Below, in pieces: positions 54,867 to 63,356 of a stretch of DNA of 64,000 bases. The DNA is taken from assembly GCF_900129425.1 (NCBI RefSeq), contig NZ_LT670817.1, positions 3,720,001-3,784,000 on the forward strand, written 5' to 3'. A model generated the notes under the pieces. That model was not told the DNA's origin, did not search any database, and saw only the letters and a program-made list of their open reading frames with translations. Origin of the DNA: Bradyrhizobium erythrophlei (GTDB taxonomy: Bacteria; Pseudomonadota; Alphaproteobacteria; Rhizobiales; Xanthobacteraceae). A program made the translations under genes and the position numbers. Positions within the stretch are counted from its first letter, which is position 1. Each line of letters begins with the position of its first letter.

Positions 54867-55352
54867 CTACAGCAGCAGCTCGAAGACCCGCGTGGCGAGT
54901 TCCCACTGTCTGGTCTGCGGATTTTTCAAATCCGGCTCGATGATCTTCAATGTCCGTGCGACCGCGACGCCAAGTCCCCCGGCGAGGTCGGGCAGCATCG
55001 CTTCGGTCTCGTCGCTATAGCTGAATTGCAACGGCGGCCGATTGGCCAGACGATCGAGGATCGGCTCCAGCTCGATCGTCTCGTCCATTTTCCTGAATTG
55101 CTCGATGCATTCCTGCAGGCCGGCGGTAATCGGCAGGTTCCAGGGCTCGATCAGGACGTCGCCGCCAGCTTTGGCGTTGGCCTCGGCGCGCAGCAACAGC
55201 AGATAGATCCTGTGATCGATGAAATCTTCGTAGCGTTTGAGGTCAGCCTTGTCGAAGTTAAGACCAGCCGCCTCGCGAAATAATCGCTGGAACCGGGGAA
55301 TGCCCTCGGGGCGAGGCGGCGGCATCCTGTCAGGAGGGAGTTGCGCGATCAT
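54867..55352 (-). CDS. DUF1931 family protein, double histone-fold
   Basis: A 161-aa protein with FQRLFREAAGLNFDKADLKR, the charged YEDFIDHRIYLLLLRAEANA, VLIEPWNLPITAGLQECIEQ, LEPILDRLANRPPLQ and LARTLKIIEPDLKNPQ. These are the conserved blocks of DUF1931 (PF09123), whose solved member carries two histone folds in one chain. Such proteins are rare compared with HU-type proteins; DNA binding is not proven. The start is uncertain: ATG at 55352 (used here) or 55325, neither with a strong ribosome-binding site. Stands 33 bases from the dehydrogenase gene, same strand. Confidence 0.88.
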   Translation of the reverse strand: MIAQLPPDRMPPPRPEGIPRFQRLFREAAGLNFDKADLKRYEDFIDHRIYLLLLRAEANAKAGGDVLIEPWNLPITAGLQECIEQFRKMDETIELEPILDRLANRPPLQFSYSDETEAMLPDLAGGLGVAVARTLKIIEPDLKNPQTRQWELATRVFELLL

Positions 55353-55400
55353 AAGCCGTGTCTTGCATCTTGCGCCGCCGATCGCATTGACGGGCGTCAT

Positions 55401-55580
55401 ATGCGCGGCAGTTCGTTCGTCTCCGGCCGATTTACGACTGTCGAGTTCCTAAACGGGGCAGATGAAGACCCGAGCATCACCACGTCCAGCGAGCTTGCCA
55501 GTCCCGATTGCCTGAAATGCCGCCAGCCTATGCGTTTGGTCTATATCGGCGCGAATGGACAGTATCGCCGCAGCAACTGA
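55401..55580 (+). CDS. short CxxC protein (59 aa), possible
   Basis: An ATG frame encodes MRGSSFVSGRFTTVEFLNGA and a C-terminal PDCLKCRQPMRLVYIGANGQ. The C-x-x-C-x-x-x-M-x-L-V pattern is common in small rhizobial zinc-ribbon proteins, though here only one Cys pair is left. The ribosome-binding site is poor. Could be a truncated or a real small protein. Confidence 0.4.
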   Translation: MRGSSFVSGRFTTVEFLNGADEDPSITTSSELASPDCLKCRQPMRLVYIGANGQYRRSN

Positions 55581-55825
55581 TCTCATCGCGATTTCCCTCC
55601 TGCCAGCGCGAGGAGAGATGATCTTGAAAGTTCATTCGACCATCAGTTTTCGATCCTATTCATGATCTCAATCTCAGTAGCGCCCGGAGGTAACAAGGTT
55701 CAAGCCGCGCTCCCGACCGGGGCTCCGCTGTTTGAAACCCCGAATTGGAAGCCGCCAGTGCGCCCCCGATGAACTCGATCGGGACATGCGCGACTAATTG
55801 CGTGACGGAATCAGGGAGCCGGAAA

Positions 55826-56050
55826 ATGAAGGGCGGGACTTCCTGGATCGGCCTGTTCGTTGCCTGCAGTATCGGCATCTGCAGCGGGGCGGCCGCCGCG
55901 CCGCCGGAGGCTCCGCCCCCAGGTTACAAGATCGAAGAGAAATACACCCGGACATCGCCTGAAGGCGCGATAACGGTCGAGCAATACCTGGACGCGAGGG
56001 GCAAATCAATGGACGGGCGGCCCGATATGGACGAGCCACAAACGCCTTAA
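55826..56050 (+). CDS. small secreted protein (74 aa)
   Basis: Signal peptide MKGGTSWIGLFVACSIGICS, ending SGAAAA, then a Pro-rich PPEAPPPGYKIEEKYTRTSP and an acidic tail. CAGGGAG lies about ten bases before the ATG at 55826; the longer frame upstream has no such site. No family known. Confidence 0.6.
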   Translation: MKGGTSWIGLFVACSIGICSGAAAAPPEAPPPGYKIEEKYTRTSPEGAITVEQYLDARGKSMDGRPDMDEPQTP

Positions 56051-56424
56051 GCGTGGATAGCGGCGCCGACGTTTACGCCGGCAAGCGATGTTGGCCACCC
56101 GATTACCCCTTCTAGCTCATTTAGATCGATGAGAAATTCACAGCAGCGCTCATGAAGAAACCCGACGTGCGACGAATGCGCGCCGAGGCCCTCCCTTGGA
56201 GCATTGCGGGGATAAACGCTCCACTCGCCCTCTTTCCGCACCCAGGCGACCTTACGACGATCGCGCAAGGAGGAAGTCTCGCAACGCACAATCCTAGTTG
56301 CGCCGCACAATGGCAGCCTGAACCGAGTCTTTGTCATTTTTAGATCCCGCCTGGTCGCAAGGTGGTAGTCTTGCAGACCTAGCCAAAACTCCTGGTACGG
56401 ACCTGACAACCACTAGGGGAAAAC
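56051..56424. other. 370-base gap before phaC
   Basis: A minus-strand frame (56047-56409) and a plus-strand one (56152-56343) overlap here. Neither has a recognisable domain or a good ribosome-binding site; the minus-strand one is not Arg/Cys-biased and cannot be fully excluded. The region also must hold the phaC promoter. Confidence 0.4.
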
Positions 56425-58209
56425 ATGGCCGACAAACTGATGCAGCCCGGATGGGACCCGCTCGTCCTTGCGGCGCAATTGCAGAATATCGCGAAACAAA
56501 GCCAGACACTAATGCAACGTTTCGTGTCTAATCAGCCGGACGCGATCAAGCTTGGCATTGGTGACACGTCGAGCCTCGGGTTCGATTTTTTCGAGCTCAT
56601 GACGAAGATGATGACCAACCCCGCGGCGGTCGCGAGCGCTCAGATTGATCTATTTTGCGGCACTTTGAGTGTTTGGCAAAAGACCGTCGAACGGATGCTC
56701 ATGCTGCGCGCACAGGAAGCCGATGCTCCGAAAGATAAACGCTTCAAACATCCGGAATGGAGCGAGAATGCCATCTTCAGCTTTGTGAAAGACAGCTATC
56801 TCGTTGCTGCGAAGTCGATTCTTTCGGCAGTCCGCGAAGTCCAGGGCATGGACGACGCCACCGCTCGCAAGGTGGATTTCTACACCCGCCAATTCGTCGA
56901 TGCTTTGTCGCCCTCCAATTTCGTCGCAACAAATCCGGAGGTCCTCACCGCAACCCTGTATTCTGGCGGACAGAACTTGCTGCGTGGCTTGGAGAATCTT
57001 CTCGTCGATCTGGAACGCGGCAATGGTCGCCTTTCGATTACGATGACTGACATGAAGGCTTTCCGCCTCGGCGAAACTATCGCAACCACGCCAGGAAAAA
57101 TCGTCTGTCAGAATGAGCTCATGCAATTGATCCAATACAGGGCATCCACGCCGGAAGTCCGAAGGCGGCCACTGCTCATCGTGCCGCCGTGGATCAACAA
57201 GTTTTATGTTCTCGATCTGCAGCCGAAGAATTCCTTCATCAACTGGGCTGTCGATCAAGGCCATACGGTCTTCGTCATCTCCTGGACGAATCCCGACGAG
57301 AAGCTCGCTGAAAAGAGCTTTGAAAACTACATGATCGAGGGAACTTTGGCGGCACTGAACGCGATCGAGACCGCAACCGGAGAGCGCAACGTCAACACGA
57401 TCGGCTATTGCCTCGGCGGCACTCTACTCGCCTCGACGGCCGCCTATTTGGCCGCGAAGGGCGACGACCGGATTGCAAGTGCCACTTATTTCGTGACGCT
57501 CGTCGATTTTACCGACGCGGGTGAGATGGCCGTCTTCATCGACGAAGCGCAATTAGCGTCTCTCGAAAGACGGATGCGCGAGCGCGGGTATCTGGAAGCA
57601 CAAGATATGGCGACGGCGTTCAATATGTTGCGCGCGAATGACCTGATTTGGTCGTTCGTCGTCGACAATTACCTGCTCGGTAAAGAGCAAATGCCCTTTG
57701 ATCTTCTGTTTTGGAACTCCGATTCGACGCGCATGCCAGCGGCGATGCATTCGTTCTATTTACGTAAGATGTATCAGCAGAATCTCCTTGCAAAACCCGG
57801 CGGTATTACTCTCGCCGATACCCCGATCGACTTGTCGAAAATTTCGACGCCGACCTTCATTCTGTCTACGCGCGAAGACCACATTGCGCCATGGAAATCG
57901 ACCTATGCGGCGACCCATTTGTATTCCGGGCCGGTCAAGTTCGTTTTGTCGGCTTCGGGCCACATGGCTGGCGTGATCAGCGGACCAGGCAGCAAATACG
58001 GTCACTGGACGAACGACAATTTGCCGCCAAGCCCTGACGAATGGTTTGCTGACGCTACGCCTCATCGAGGGTCATGGTGGCCGGTCTGGGATGAATGGAT
58101 AACGCAACTTGACTCGGGCCGCGTTCCTGCGCGCGAACCTGGCGGTGGCAAGCTCACGATTGTCGAAGACGCCCCGGGCTCTTACGTGCGGGTGAGATCG
58201 GCAGCGTAG
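56425..58209 (+). CDS. phaC: class I poly(3-hydroxyalkanoate) synthase
   Basis: A 594-aa PHA synthase, which polymerises (R)-3-hydroxyacyl-CoA on the surface of storage granules. Catalytic Cys329 is in the lipase-box-like GYCLGG, Asp485 in REDHIAPW and His513 in SGHMAGV; the VFVISWTNPD and LFWNSDSTRMP motifs are present. Length and N-terminal domain fit class I. AGGGG precedes the ATG by eight bases. No phaAB or phasin gene is adjacent. It is convergent with a PhaC-like gene. Confidence 0.95.
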   Translation: MADKLMQPGWDPLVLAAQLQNIAKQSQTLMQRFVSNQPDAIKLGIGDTSSLGFDFFELMTKMMTNPAAVASAQIDLFCGTLSVWQKTVERMLMLRAQEADAPKDKRFKHPEWSENAIFSFVKDSYLVAAKSILSAVREVQGMDDATARKVDFYTRQFVDALSPSNFVATNPEVLTATLYSGGQNLLRGLENLLVDLERGNGRLSITMTDMKAFRLGETIATTPGKIVCQNELMQLIQYRASTPEVRRRPLLIVPPWINKFYVLDLQPKNSFINWAVDQGHTVFVISWTNPDEKLAEKSFENYMIEGTLAALNAIETATGERNVNTIGYCLGGTLLASTAAYLAAKGDDRIASATYFVTLVDFTDAGEMAVFIDEAQLASLERRMRERGYLEAQDMATAFNMLRANDLIWSFVVDNYLLGKEQMPFDLLFWNSDSTRMPAAMHSFYLRKMYQQNLLAKPGGITLADTPIDLSKISTPTFILSTREDHIAPWKSTYAATHLYSGPVKFVLSASGHMAGVISGPGSKYGHWTNDNLPPSPDEWFADATPHRGSWWPVWDEWITQLDSGRVPAREPGGGKLTIVEDAPGSYVRVRSAA

Positions 58210-58366
58210 AAAACAAAGTTACGGCTTACCGATTTCTCAGACGGGTCATGAACTGTCCAGAAGCGACGTCCGTGCCGAGTCCGTTTAGCCCTTGTTTATC
58301 TGCAGACATGCGTTCGACGGGACGGCATGTCAAGTTTGGGCCATTAGCGGAAGTGGCCAGGCTCAT

Positions 58367-59470
58367 TCAATCGACCTCTTTCATCCAACGCACAATCCTC
58401 GGCCAATACTCTTCAAGCGCCTGCCTCCCCATGAACAGACCTAGATGATTGCACGGGGCAATCTCGTGGCGGAGATACTCCGGCTGCGTTCCGACCAGCC
58501 GCTCCACTGCAAGCAATTGTTCCGGGGCAACCACTTCGTCGGCGCTTCCAGCAAGAAGATACATTGGAACCCGCAGGCGCGAGAGGTCGATCTTTTGCCC
58601 CAGGGCGACGAAGCTTCCGCTGGCGAGTTCGTTGCGCTTGTATAGTTTCTCGATAACTTCGAGATAGTATGTTCCGGGAATGTCGATTGTCCAAGAATTC
58701 CAGTTTTTGAAGATGGCTTCGAGCCGCGTGAATTCCGGCGAGCCGATCGGCTGAAGCGTCTGCAGAGATTCGCGAATAGCGTTTGCGTCAGTGTCGTTTC
58801 CCCAGAACTGCGCGATATTGCGGCCGATAATGCGACCACCGCCGAGATTAACCAGGCTCTGAAACATGATCAGGGGAGTCGCCTCGGCGATAGCCGACAA
58901 TCCGGATTGCCGCGCAGCAATATCAACCGGCGCTCCGGCCATAACAAGTTTGCGCACCTTGGCTGGGAATCGTCCGGCATAGATCAGGGATAACCAGCCT
59001 CCCTGGCAAAGCCCCATGAGATCAACCAAGCCACCGACACAATCGACAAGGACATTGAGATCGGCAAGATATTCGTCAATTCCGAGAAATCGCATGTCAG
59101 CGCTGGCCGAGCGCCAATCGGTCATGAAGAGGCGTTCAATTCCAGCACCACAGAAGGCGGCAACAAGACTGTGTCCGGCTGCAAGGTCGGCTATAGCGGC
59201 TCCATGCAGCGCGAGCGGTGTGCACAGCAGGGTGGGAACGCCGCTTTCGGCAATGGTAAAGTCACGTAGCCGGACTGCTTGCAGCTCGAGCGCGATCTTG
59301 CTTGGCGTTGCTCCTTCCGGCTCTTGCGGAAGGCGCAAGCCATCAGCTTCGCCTGAGAGTTCCAGGAAATGTGCCGCTATGGACGACGCAGTTTCAGCGG
59401 CTGATGCAGCGACGAGCGCCGGCCAGAAGAACGCCGCATACGGGAATTGACCTCCTAGATACCGATCCAT
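58367..59470 (-). CDS. PhaC-like alpha/beta hydrolase (GxCxG nucleophile)
   Basis: A 367-aa protein with the PHA-synthase-type nucleophile elbow LMGLCQGGW (Cys155), the Asp-bearing LLAGSADEVVAPEQL and the His in PCNHLGLFMG. Its size is that of the class III PhaC subunit or of short PhaC-like hydrolases, and it lacks the WNSDSTRMP block seen in the neighbouring phaC. So it may be a partner of PhaC, a PHA-related hydrolase, or an unrelated thiol-hydrolase. It lies tail to tail with phaC, 157 bases apart. Confidence 0.8.
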   Translation of the reverse strand: MDRYLGGQFPYAAFFWPALVAASAAETASSIAAHFLELSGEADGLRLPQEPEGATPSKIALELQAVRLRDFTIAESGVPTLLCTPLALHGAAIADLAAGHSLVAAFCGAGIERLFMTDWRSASADMRFLGIDEYLADLNVLVDCVGGLVDLMGLCQGGWLSLIYAGRFPAKVRKLVMAGAPVDIAARQSGLSAIAEATPLIMFQSLVNLGGGRIIGRNIAQFWGNDTDANAIRESLQTLQPIGSPEFTRLEAIFKNWNSWTIDIPGTYYLEVIEKLYKRNELASGSFVALGQKIDLSRLRVPMYLLAGSADEVVAPEQLLAVERLVGTQPEYLRHEIAPCNHLGLFMGRQALEEYWPRIVRWMKEVD

Positions 59471-59572
59471 TTGATAAATGCCCGGTTCGTCCCTTCCTGC
59501 CTTGAGCTAGGTCGAGTTCACCCCAAGAACAACCCTGGAACCACGTGGACGCCAACAGACAGTAAGATTCGC

Positions 59573-59650
59573 GACATGTCTCAGTTGGGTCAAACTGAGA
59601 AGTGGCGCCGCATTCGTCGAGAGTCCGTTCGACCCCAAACAACGGACATC
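59573..59650 (+). repeat. 75-bp dispersed repeat, copy 1
   Basis: Contains GACATGTCTCAGTTGGGTCA, AACTGAGAAGTGGCGCCGCA, TTCGTCGAGAGTCCGTTCGA and CCCCAAACAACGGACATC. An inverted, nearly identical copy lies at 62386-62460 and a more diverged inverted one at 63291-63356. Non-coding. Confidence 0.85.
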
Positions 59651-59660
59651 GAGCGGGTTC

Positions 59661-59684
59661 GTGCAAAAATCATGATTTATGCAC
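59661..59684. promoter_or_regulatory. 24-bp near-perfect palindrome upstream of the recombinase gene
   Basis: Left arm GTGCAAAAATCA pairs with right arm TGATTTATGCAC, with a single mismatched pair. It lies just 8 bases before the candidate -35 box of the recombinase gene, so it could be a res-type site bound by the recombinase or a repressor operator. Confidence 0.5.
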
Positions 59685-59691
59685 AAAGACG

Positions 59692-59719
59692 TTGACCCAT
59701 ATAAAAGCGGCTTTATGCT
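59692..59719 (+). promoter_or_regulatory. candidate promoter of the recombinase gene
   Basis: TTGACC and TATGCT separated by 16 bases, about 35 bases upstream of the chosen start codon. Both match the sigma-70 consensus well. Confidence 0.45.
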
Positions 59720-59751
59720 GTGCATATTATATGTGCGAAATGGAGGGCGAT

Positions 59752-60297
59752 GTGACCGTCTATGGATACGCGGGGGTGAGCACCGACGGCCAATCCTTAT
59801 CTGCTCAATTAGCCGAACTTAAAGCCGCGAAATGCTCGAAGATATTTCAGGAGAAGATCAGCGGTGCTCGGTCCGACCGTAAGCAGCTAACTCGTCTGAT
59901 GGCGGTCCTAGCAAAAGGGGACGTGCTGGTCGTTACCCGGCTCGACCGATTGGCGAGGTCCACCCGCGACCTCCTAAATCTATTGGGGACGATCGCTGAA
60001 AATGGGGCAGGATTCAAATCGCTGAGAGATACCTGGGCTGACACCACGACGGCGCACGGTCGCTTGATGCTGACCGTCTTGGGCGGTCTCGCCGAGTTTG
60101 AGCGCGAGCTGATCCGGACGCGGACCGGCGAGGGGAGAGCACGGGCAAAGGAGAGGGGGGTAATACTCGGTCGGAAACCTAAACTGACCAACCATCAGAA
60201 AAGGGAAGCAATCGCTCGCCGGGAGGCGGGAGAGGTGCTGACAGACATTGCGCGATCCTACAACGTAAGCCATTCGACGATCAGTCGCCTGAGCTAA
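59752..60297 (+). CDS. small serine recombinase (resolvase/invertase family), with an altered active site
   Basis: A 181-aa recombinase of the Tn3-resolvase/Gin type. The N-terminal catalytic part starts VYGYAGVSTDGQSLSAQL with the nucleophile Ser in GVSTDGQ; the Arg that usually precedes it (Y-A-R-V-S) is Gly here, from GGG instead of CGG. Other active-site residues are kept: DRKQL and LDRLARST. The long helix region is followed by an HTH (DIARSYNVSHSTISRLS). Start is GTG at 59752 with GGAGG five bases upstream. Likely involved in site-specific recombination or left over from a transposon or plasmid. Confidence 0.9.
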   Translation: MTVYGYAGVSTDGQSLSAQLAELKAAKCSKIFQEKISGARSDRKQLTRLMAVLAKGDVLVVTRLDRLARSTRDLLNLLGTIAENGAGFKSLRDTWADTTTAHGRLMLTVLGGLAEFERELIRTRTGEGRARAKERGVILGRKPKLTNHQKREAIARREAGEVLTDIARSYNVSHSTISRLS

Positions 60298-60407
60298 CAA
60301 TCAAGAAATCAGGTGTCGGGGGCAAAGGTTTTGTCGCCGAATTGGCCCCCCGAATGTCTGATATTGGGAATAGCGGACTACATTTAGTCGGAATGAGTAT
60401 TTCGCCT

Positions 60408-60580
60408 TTTGACCCAGGCGGTGTGAAAACGTGCACGCGCAGAGAACGCGCAGAATTGTTTTCTCTCTTTTCTTCTTCCGACGGTGACTGGCAGATCGCC
60501 TCTTTTCTTATTGAACGCAATCGAGACAAACTTTCTGCGCGCAAGTTCGACGTCGGAGTTTTTACACAGCCTGGACCCGG
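60408..60580 (+). repeat. repeat blocks shared with 63350-63389
   Basis: At 60536-60580 the block GCGCAAGTTCGACGTCGGAG followed by TTTTTACACAGCCTGGACCC is the inverse of the block at 63350-63389 (CCCAGGCGTGTGAAAACTCC then GACGTCGAACTTGCGCG). A second partial piece, TTTGACCCAGGCGGTGTGAA, occurs at 60408-60428 in direct orientation. These flank DNA without a supported gene. Confidence 0.65.
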
Positions 60581-60653
60581 AGCGGACATTTGCGCTTCCT
60601 GGCGGGGCCGATACTATGGTGTTCCTCGGTGCAGGACTCATTTATGAGACGAC

Positions 60654-60848
60654 GTGAATTTATCGGACGATGGCACCTTCTCGCGCAGCGACTTTAAATA
60701 TGACCCGACCAGCGACGTCTACCACTGCCCGGGCGGAAAGTGGCTCGGGACCAGCGGCACGGTGCACAATGACAAGACGCTTCTGTATCGCGCCAGCAGC
60801 CGCGATTGCGGTACATGCTCACTCAAACGTTGCCGATCCGGTCGGTAG
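60654..60848 (+). mobile_element. IS1182-type transposase remnant
   Basis: The frame reads DDGTFSRSDFKYDPTSDVYH, CPGGKWLGTSGTVHNDKTLL, YRASSRDCGTCSLKRC. This matches the Cys-rich middle of IS1182/IS5-like transposases (FxYDxExDxYxCPxGKxLxxxG...LYRASxxDCxxCxLKxxC). It stops after 64 codons and both ends of the element are missing. Confidence 0.8.
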
Positions 60849-61043
60849 CGGCTTCGTACGCAACCTGGCGCGGCGCCTTGCAAGCGCGTTGAAGTCTGCC
60901 GTCTGCGATGACGGACGCAGCAAAGCCTAGCGAACAGCCGCGAACCGAGTCTTGCGTGGCGTAGGCCGGAACGACAGTGAACGGGAACATAGCCCCGAAA
61001 TCGATCGTGATCGGAGTAGCCGACCCTATCCCGCAAAGCGAGT

Positions 61044-61376
61044 TCAACACATCTGGTCACATCCCCATTCCCCGGGTCGCTGCGGCCGGAGATCCTTCAT
61101 ATTCACCGCCCTGCGGATTTCCTCGATGTCTACGGTGGGATCGGCTTTGACAGCCGTCCTTATGATGCAATTTTTGACGTATTTCCGGTGCTTCAACAAG
61201 TGCCAGCTGAGCTTCATGCCCTTCGCCTCCTCCTTGCATGCAGCGGTCGCCTTTTCTAGGGCAACCCTTTCAGCTTTGGACAGCTTCGCAGCCTCCGCGG
61301 GGATAGACATGGCAATGCCGCTAACAAGTACCGTGGCGATAATGCCGGCGATTAAAGCTGTGGCGCGATGATACAT
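61044..61376 (-). CDS. secreted hypothetical protein (110 aa)
   Basis: A signal peptide (MYHRATALIAGIIATVLVSG, ending PAEA) precedes a Lys-rich helical part (KLSKAERVALEKATAACKEE), two inner Cys (AACKEEAKG, KNCIIRTAV) and a CDQMC end. AAAGGAG is five to six bases before the ATG. Not recognised; the fold seems to be a small helical periplasmic protein. The leader region contains a tandem GATACGCTCC-type repeat (61378-61409). Confidence 0.75.
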   Translation of the reverse strand: MYHRATALIAGIIATVLVSGIAMSIPAEAAKLSKAERVALEKATAACKEEAKGMKLSWHLLKHRKYVKNCIIRTAVKADPTVDIEEIRRAVNMKDLRPQRPGEWGCDQMC

Positions 61377-61514
61377 GATACGCTCCTTTGAGCTGATACG
61401 CTCCCTTGAGTCGCTTGTGCACTATTAGTCGGTCGAGATCGGGGCCGCGACGCCTAACCGACGCAAGACCCGGGCTGAGTTTGAACCGACGAGGACGCGG
61501 CCTGACTCGACAGC

Positions 61515-61577
61515 GCTCGCCTTGCGCACGTCGAGCGGATCGCGGCCAAGATCGTCGCCGTTCGGTTCGATCAGGTC
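61515..61577 (-). pseudogene. scrap of an ATP-dependent DNA ligase (LigD-like)
   Basis: Minus-strand codons read DLIEPNGDDLGRDPLDVRKA. In ATP-dependent ligases the matching part is FDLIxLNGxDLRxxPLxxRKA. No other ligase sequence is adjacent. Short but specific. Confidence 0.5.
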
Positions 61578-61578
61578 G

Positions 61579-61956
61579 CTAGAGCCGCGCATTGCGGGGC
61601 TCTGTACGCCTACGCACAACGCACACCAGACAGACACGAACCGATAACATCGGCGACCGTACGCACCAAGCGCGCAGACGCGCTTCGGTCTCTCTGGGGA
61701 GGCTGGCGGCGAGAACCACGACTGCTCTCAGTGCACTCGCTTCGCGGTTGACCTCCCTGTTGGCCCGTTCGTTATCTTGCCATACCTGTGCAGCGGTGAA
61801 CACCACGAACAATCCGAAGATAATACCCAACGGCGATAGCATACCGGCGGAGATCGCCTTGAAAGAGCGCGCCCGCTGCCCCACCGCGAGGACCATTACA
61901 ACTGCGTAGATTGCAGCCGCGACCAAGTACGTCACGCCGAAAACCACCAGTGCCAT
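61579..61956 (-). pseudogene. N-terminal part of a DUF4239 (bestrophin-like) membrane protein, then frame loss
   Basis: Codons read VFGVTYLVAAAIYAVVMVLA, then SPLGIIFGLFVVFTAAQVWQ, DNERANREVNREASALRAVV, VLAASLPRETEARLRAW. These are the DUF4239 blocks. After RLRAW the frame turns into unrelated Cys/Arg-rich residues (CVRSPMLSVRVCL), whereas the family continues for a further 130 residues. Hence a 3'-broken gene. Confidence 0.7.
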
Positions 61957-62074
61957 CCATCACAGGAAGATTGTGCAGCCAGTCGCCCATGCTGTTGTCC
62001 CTTCGCGGTTTGCGGGTCCTAGTCTCAGTCGGGTTCGCGGACGACCGCCGGTTCGTCCGTAATGTGACTGACAC

Positions 62075-62161
62075 AAGCGCCTGCTGCGCGCGCGCCGCAA
62101 GCGGCCAAGCCACTGCCGCACCGAGAAGCGTGATGAACTCGCGCCGTCGCGCGTCGAGCAT
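62075..62161 (-). pseudogene. 5' scrap of an ABC substrate-binding protein gene
   Basis: The first 29 codons read MLDARRREFITLLGAAVAWP, LAARAQQA, which is the very typical Tat-like start of ABC_sub_bind-type proteins in Bradyrhizobium. Afterwards the frame has no binding-protein sequence. Confidence 0.7.
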
Positions 62162-62385
62162 TGGTTCCTCCCATGTCAGCAAAATCAATCAGGCGGCGAA
62201 CTGCGCAGTCGGCGACGGCCCTCGCCATCCGCCGGCACTCTAGCAGTATAACGTGCTGCAGAATGCCCGGCAGGTCCTTGAGACGGACCTTAATTCTGCT
62301 GAAATCGGCGCCAAGGGCGGCCGGTCCCCCATCCCTCGGGATGTCTGCTCGTGTGACGAAACGGACCTGCTGCCGAAGTGCCCGC

Positions 62386-62460
62386 ATGTCCGTTGTTTGG
62401 GGTCGAACGGACTCTCGACGAACGCGGCGCCACTTCTCAGTTTGACCCAACTGGGACATC
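62386..62460 (-). repeat. 75-bp dispersed repeat, copy 2 (inverted)
   Basis: Starts ATGTCCGTTGTTTGGGGTCG and ends TTTGACCCAACTGGGACATC. Nearly the exact inverse of copy 1 at 59573-59650, with only a few differences over 75 bases. Confidence 0.85.
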
Positions 62461-62680
62461 GAACCTTGTCGGGGCCTGCCTCTATCGGCGTGCAGGCCGG
62501 CGGCACGGCGCAGGCCCGGTTGGCCATCCTTGGTTGCCAAGCAAAAGTTGTGCTGGCATGCGTATTAATTAACTTAGGTAGACGCGACTACGCACAGACG
62601 TTGAACAGGCTTTGTGAGGCGCGATGGCGCTTGGCGTCGCGCACGCGCTCACGGATGCGATCGCGCTCGTTCTTCGCCAG

Positions 62681-62950
62681 TTAGCGCAGGTACTTTGTTG
62701 TGGCGAACCGCGGCCGCTTGGGCGCGACGCCGACGGTCTCACCGCTCGGCCACGGGCCCGAGCTCAGCCCTCCGTTGCGCCGGTAATTCGGGTCGGTATA
62801 GGGGTTGCCTGGACCCTTGTTCTGGCAATTGGCATATGGATAAAAGAACGCGCAATAAGCGGGCTCGGACATCACCTGCTGCGCTGGAGCTGGTGTGAAG
62901 CTTAACGCGGTCAGGACTGCCGCCGCGCCGAGTTGCTTGGGGATGGACAT
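62681..62950 (-). CDS. secreted hypothetical protein (89 aa)
   Basis: A signal peptide (MSIPKQLGAAAVLTALSFTP, ending PAPAQQ) precedes a mature part with two Cys (AYCAFFYPYANCQNKGPGNP) and a Gly/Pro-rich tail (GGLSSGPWPSGETVG). GGGAGAA is six bases before the ATG. This looks like a small exported protein found in related genomes; function unknown. Confidence 0.7.
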   Translation of the reverse strand: MSIPKQLGAAAVLTALSFTPAPAQQVMSEPAYCAFFYPYANCQNKGPGNPYTDPNYRRNGGLSSGPWPSGETVGVAPKRPRFATTKYLR

Positions 62951-63019
62951 TGTGCTTCTCCCACTGCGGAAGATGTGCCGGACGCGCAGAGAATAACACC
63001 CGAGACGGCTGGACCCATC

Positions 63020-63158
63020 CGCTCAGCGCGATCACTCCACCGTGAGCGTTACCCGCAAGTCTCCAGAACTTCGCATCGTGAGATCGATGTTTAAGGTGCG
63101 CAAGCTCGTGGACGACGACGTATTGGAGCACCCTTTTAGCCTCGAATACGAAGCCCAT
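63020..63158 (-). pseudogene. scrap of a YgjP-like zinc metallopeptidase
   Basis: Codons read VLQYVVVHELAHLKHRSHDA, KFWRLAG. In YgjP-like (M48-related) metallopeptidases this is the zinc-binding block YVVxHELAHLxHxxHxxxFW. The rest of the domain is absent. Confidence 0.6.
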
Positions 63159-63290
63159 GGGGGCGGCTGTGGTCGACCAGGTGCGAGCCGCGGGGTGCTC
63201 TCTTTCAGTTTACGATCCCCGCTGACTGAGCCGCCATCCGTGATCAATGTCGCTTATTGGCACGAAACGGACCAGTCGGGGCGGTCTGAT

Positions 63291-63356
63291 GATGTCCGTT
63301 CATCGGGGTAGAGCGGACTCTCCGCGAATGGCTCTCCACTTCCGAGTTTGACCCAG
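63291..63356 (-). repeat. 75-bp dispersed repeat, copy 3 (inverted, diverged)
   Basis: GATGTCCGTTCATCGGGGTA, GAGCGGACTCTCCGCGAATG, GCTCTCCACTTCCGAGTTTG, ACCCA. It follows the order of copies 1 and 2 but differs at many positions and continues directly into the second repeat family at 63350-63389. Confidence 0.7.

Noticed and set aside
56047..56409. 120-codon minus-strand frame upstream of phaC
   Set aside because: No recognisable domain or good ribosome-binding site, and overlapped by a plus-strand frame; kept only as a remark on the gap.
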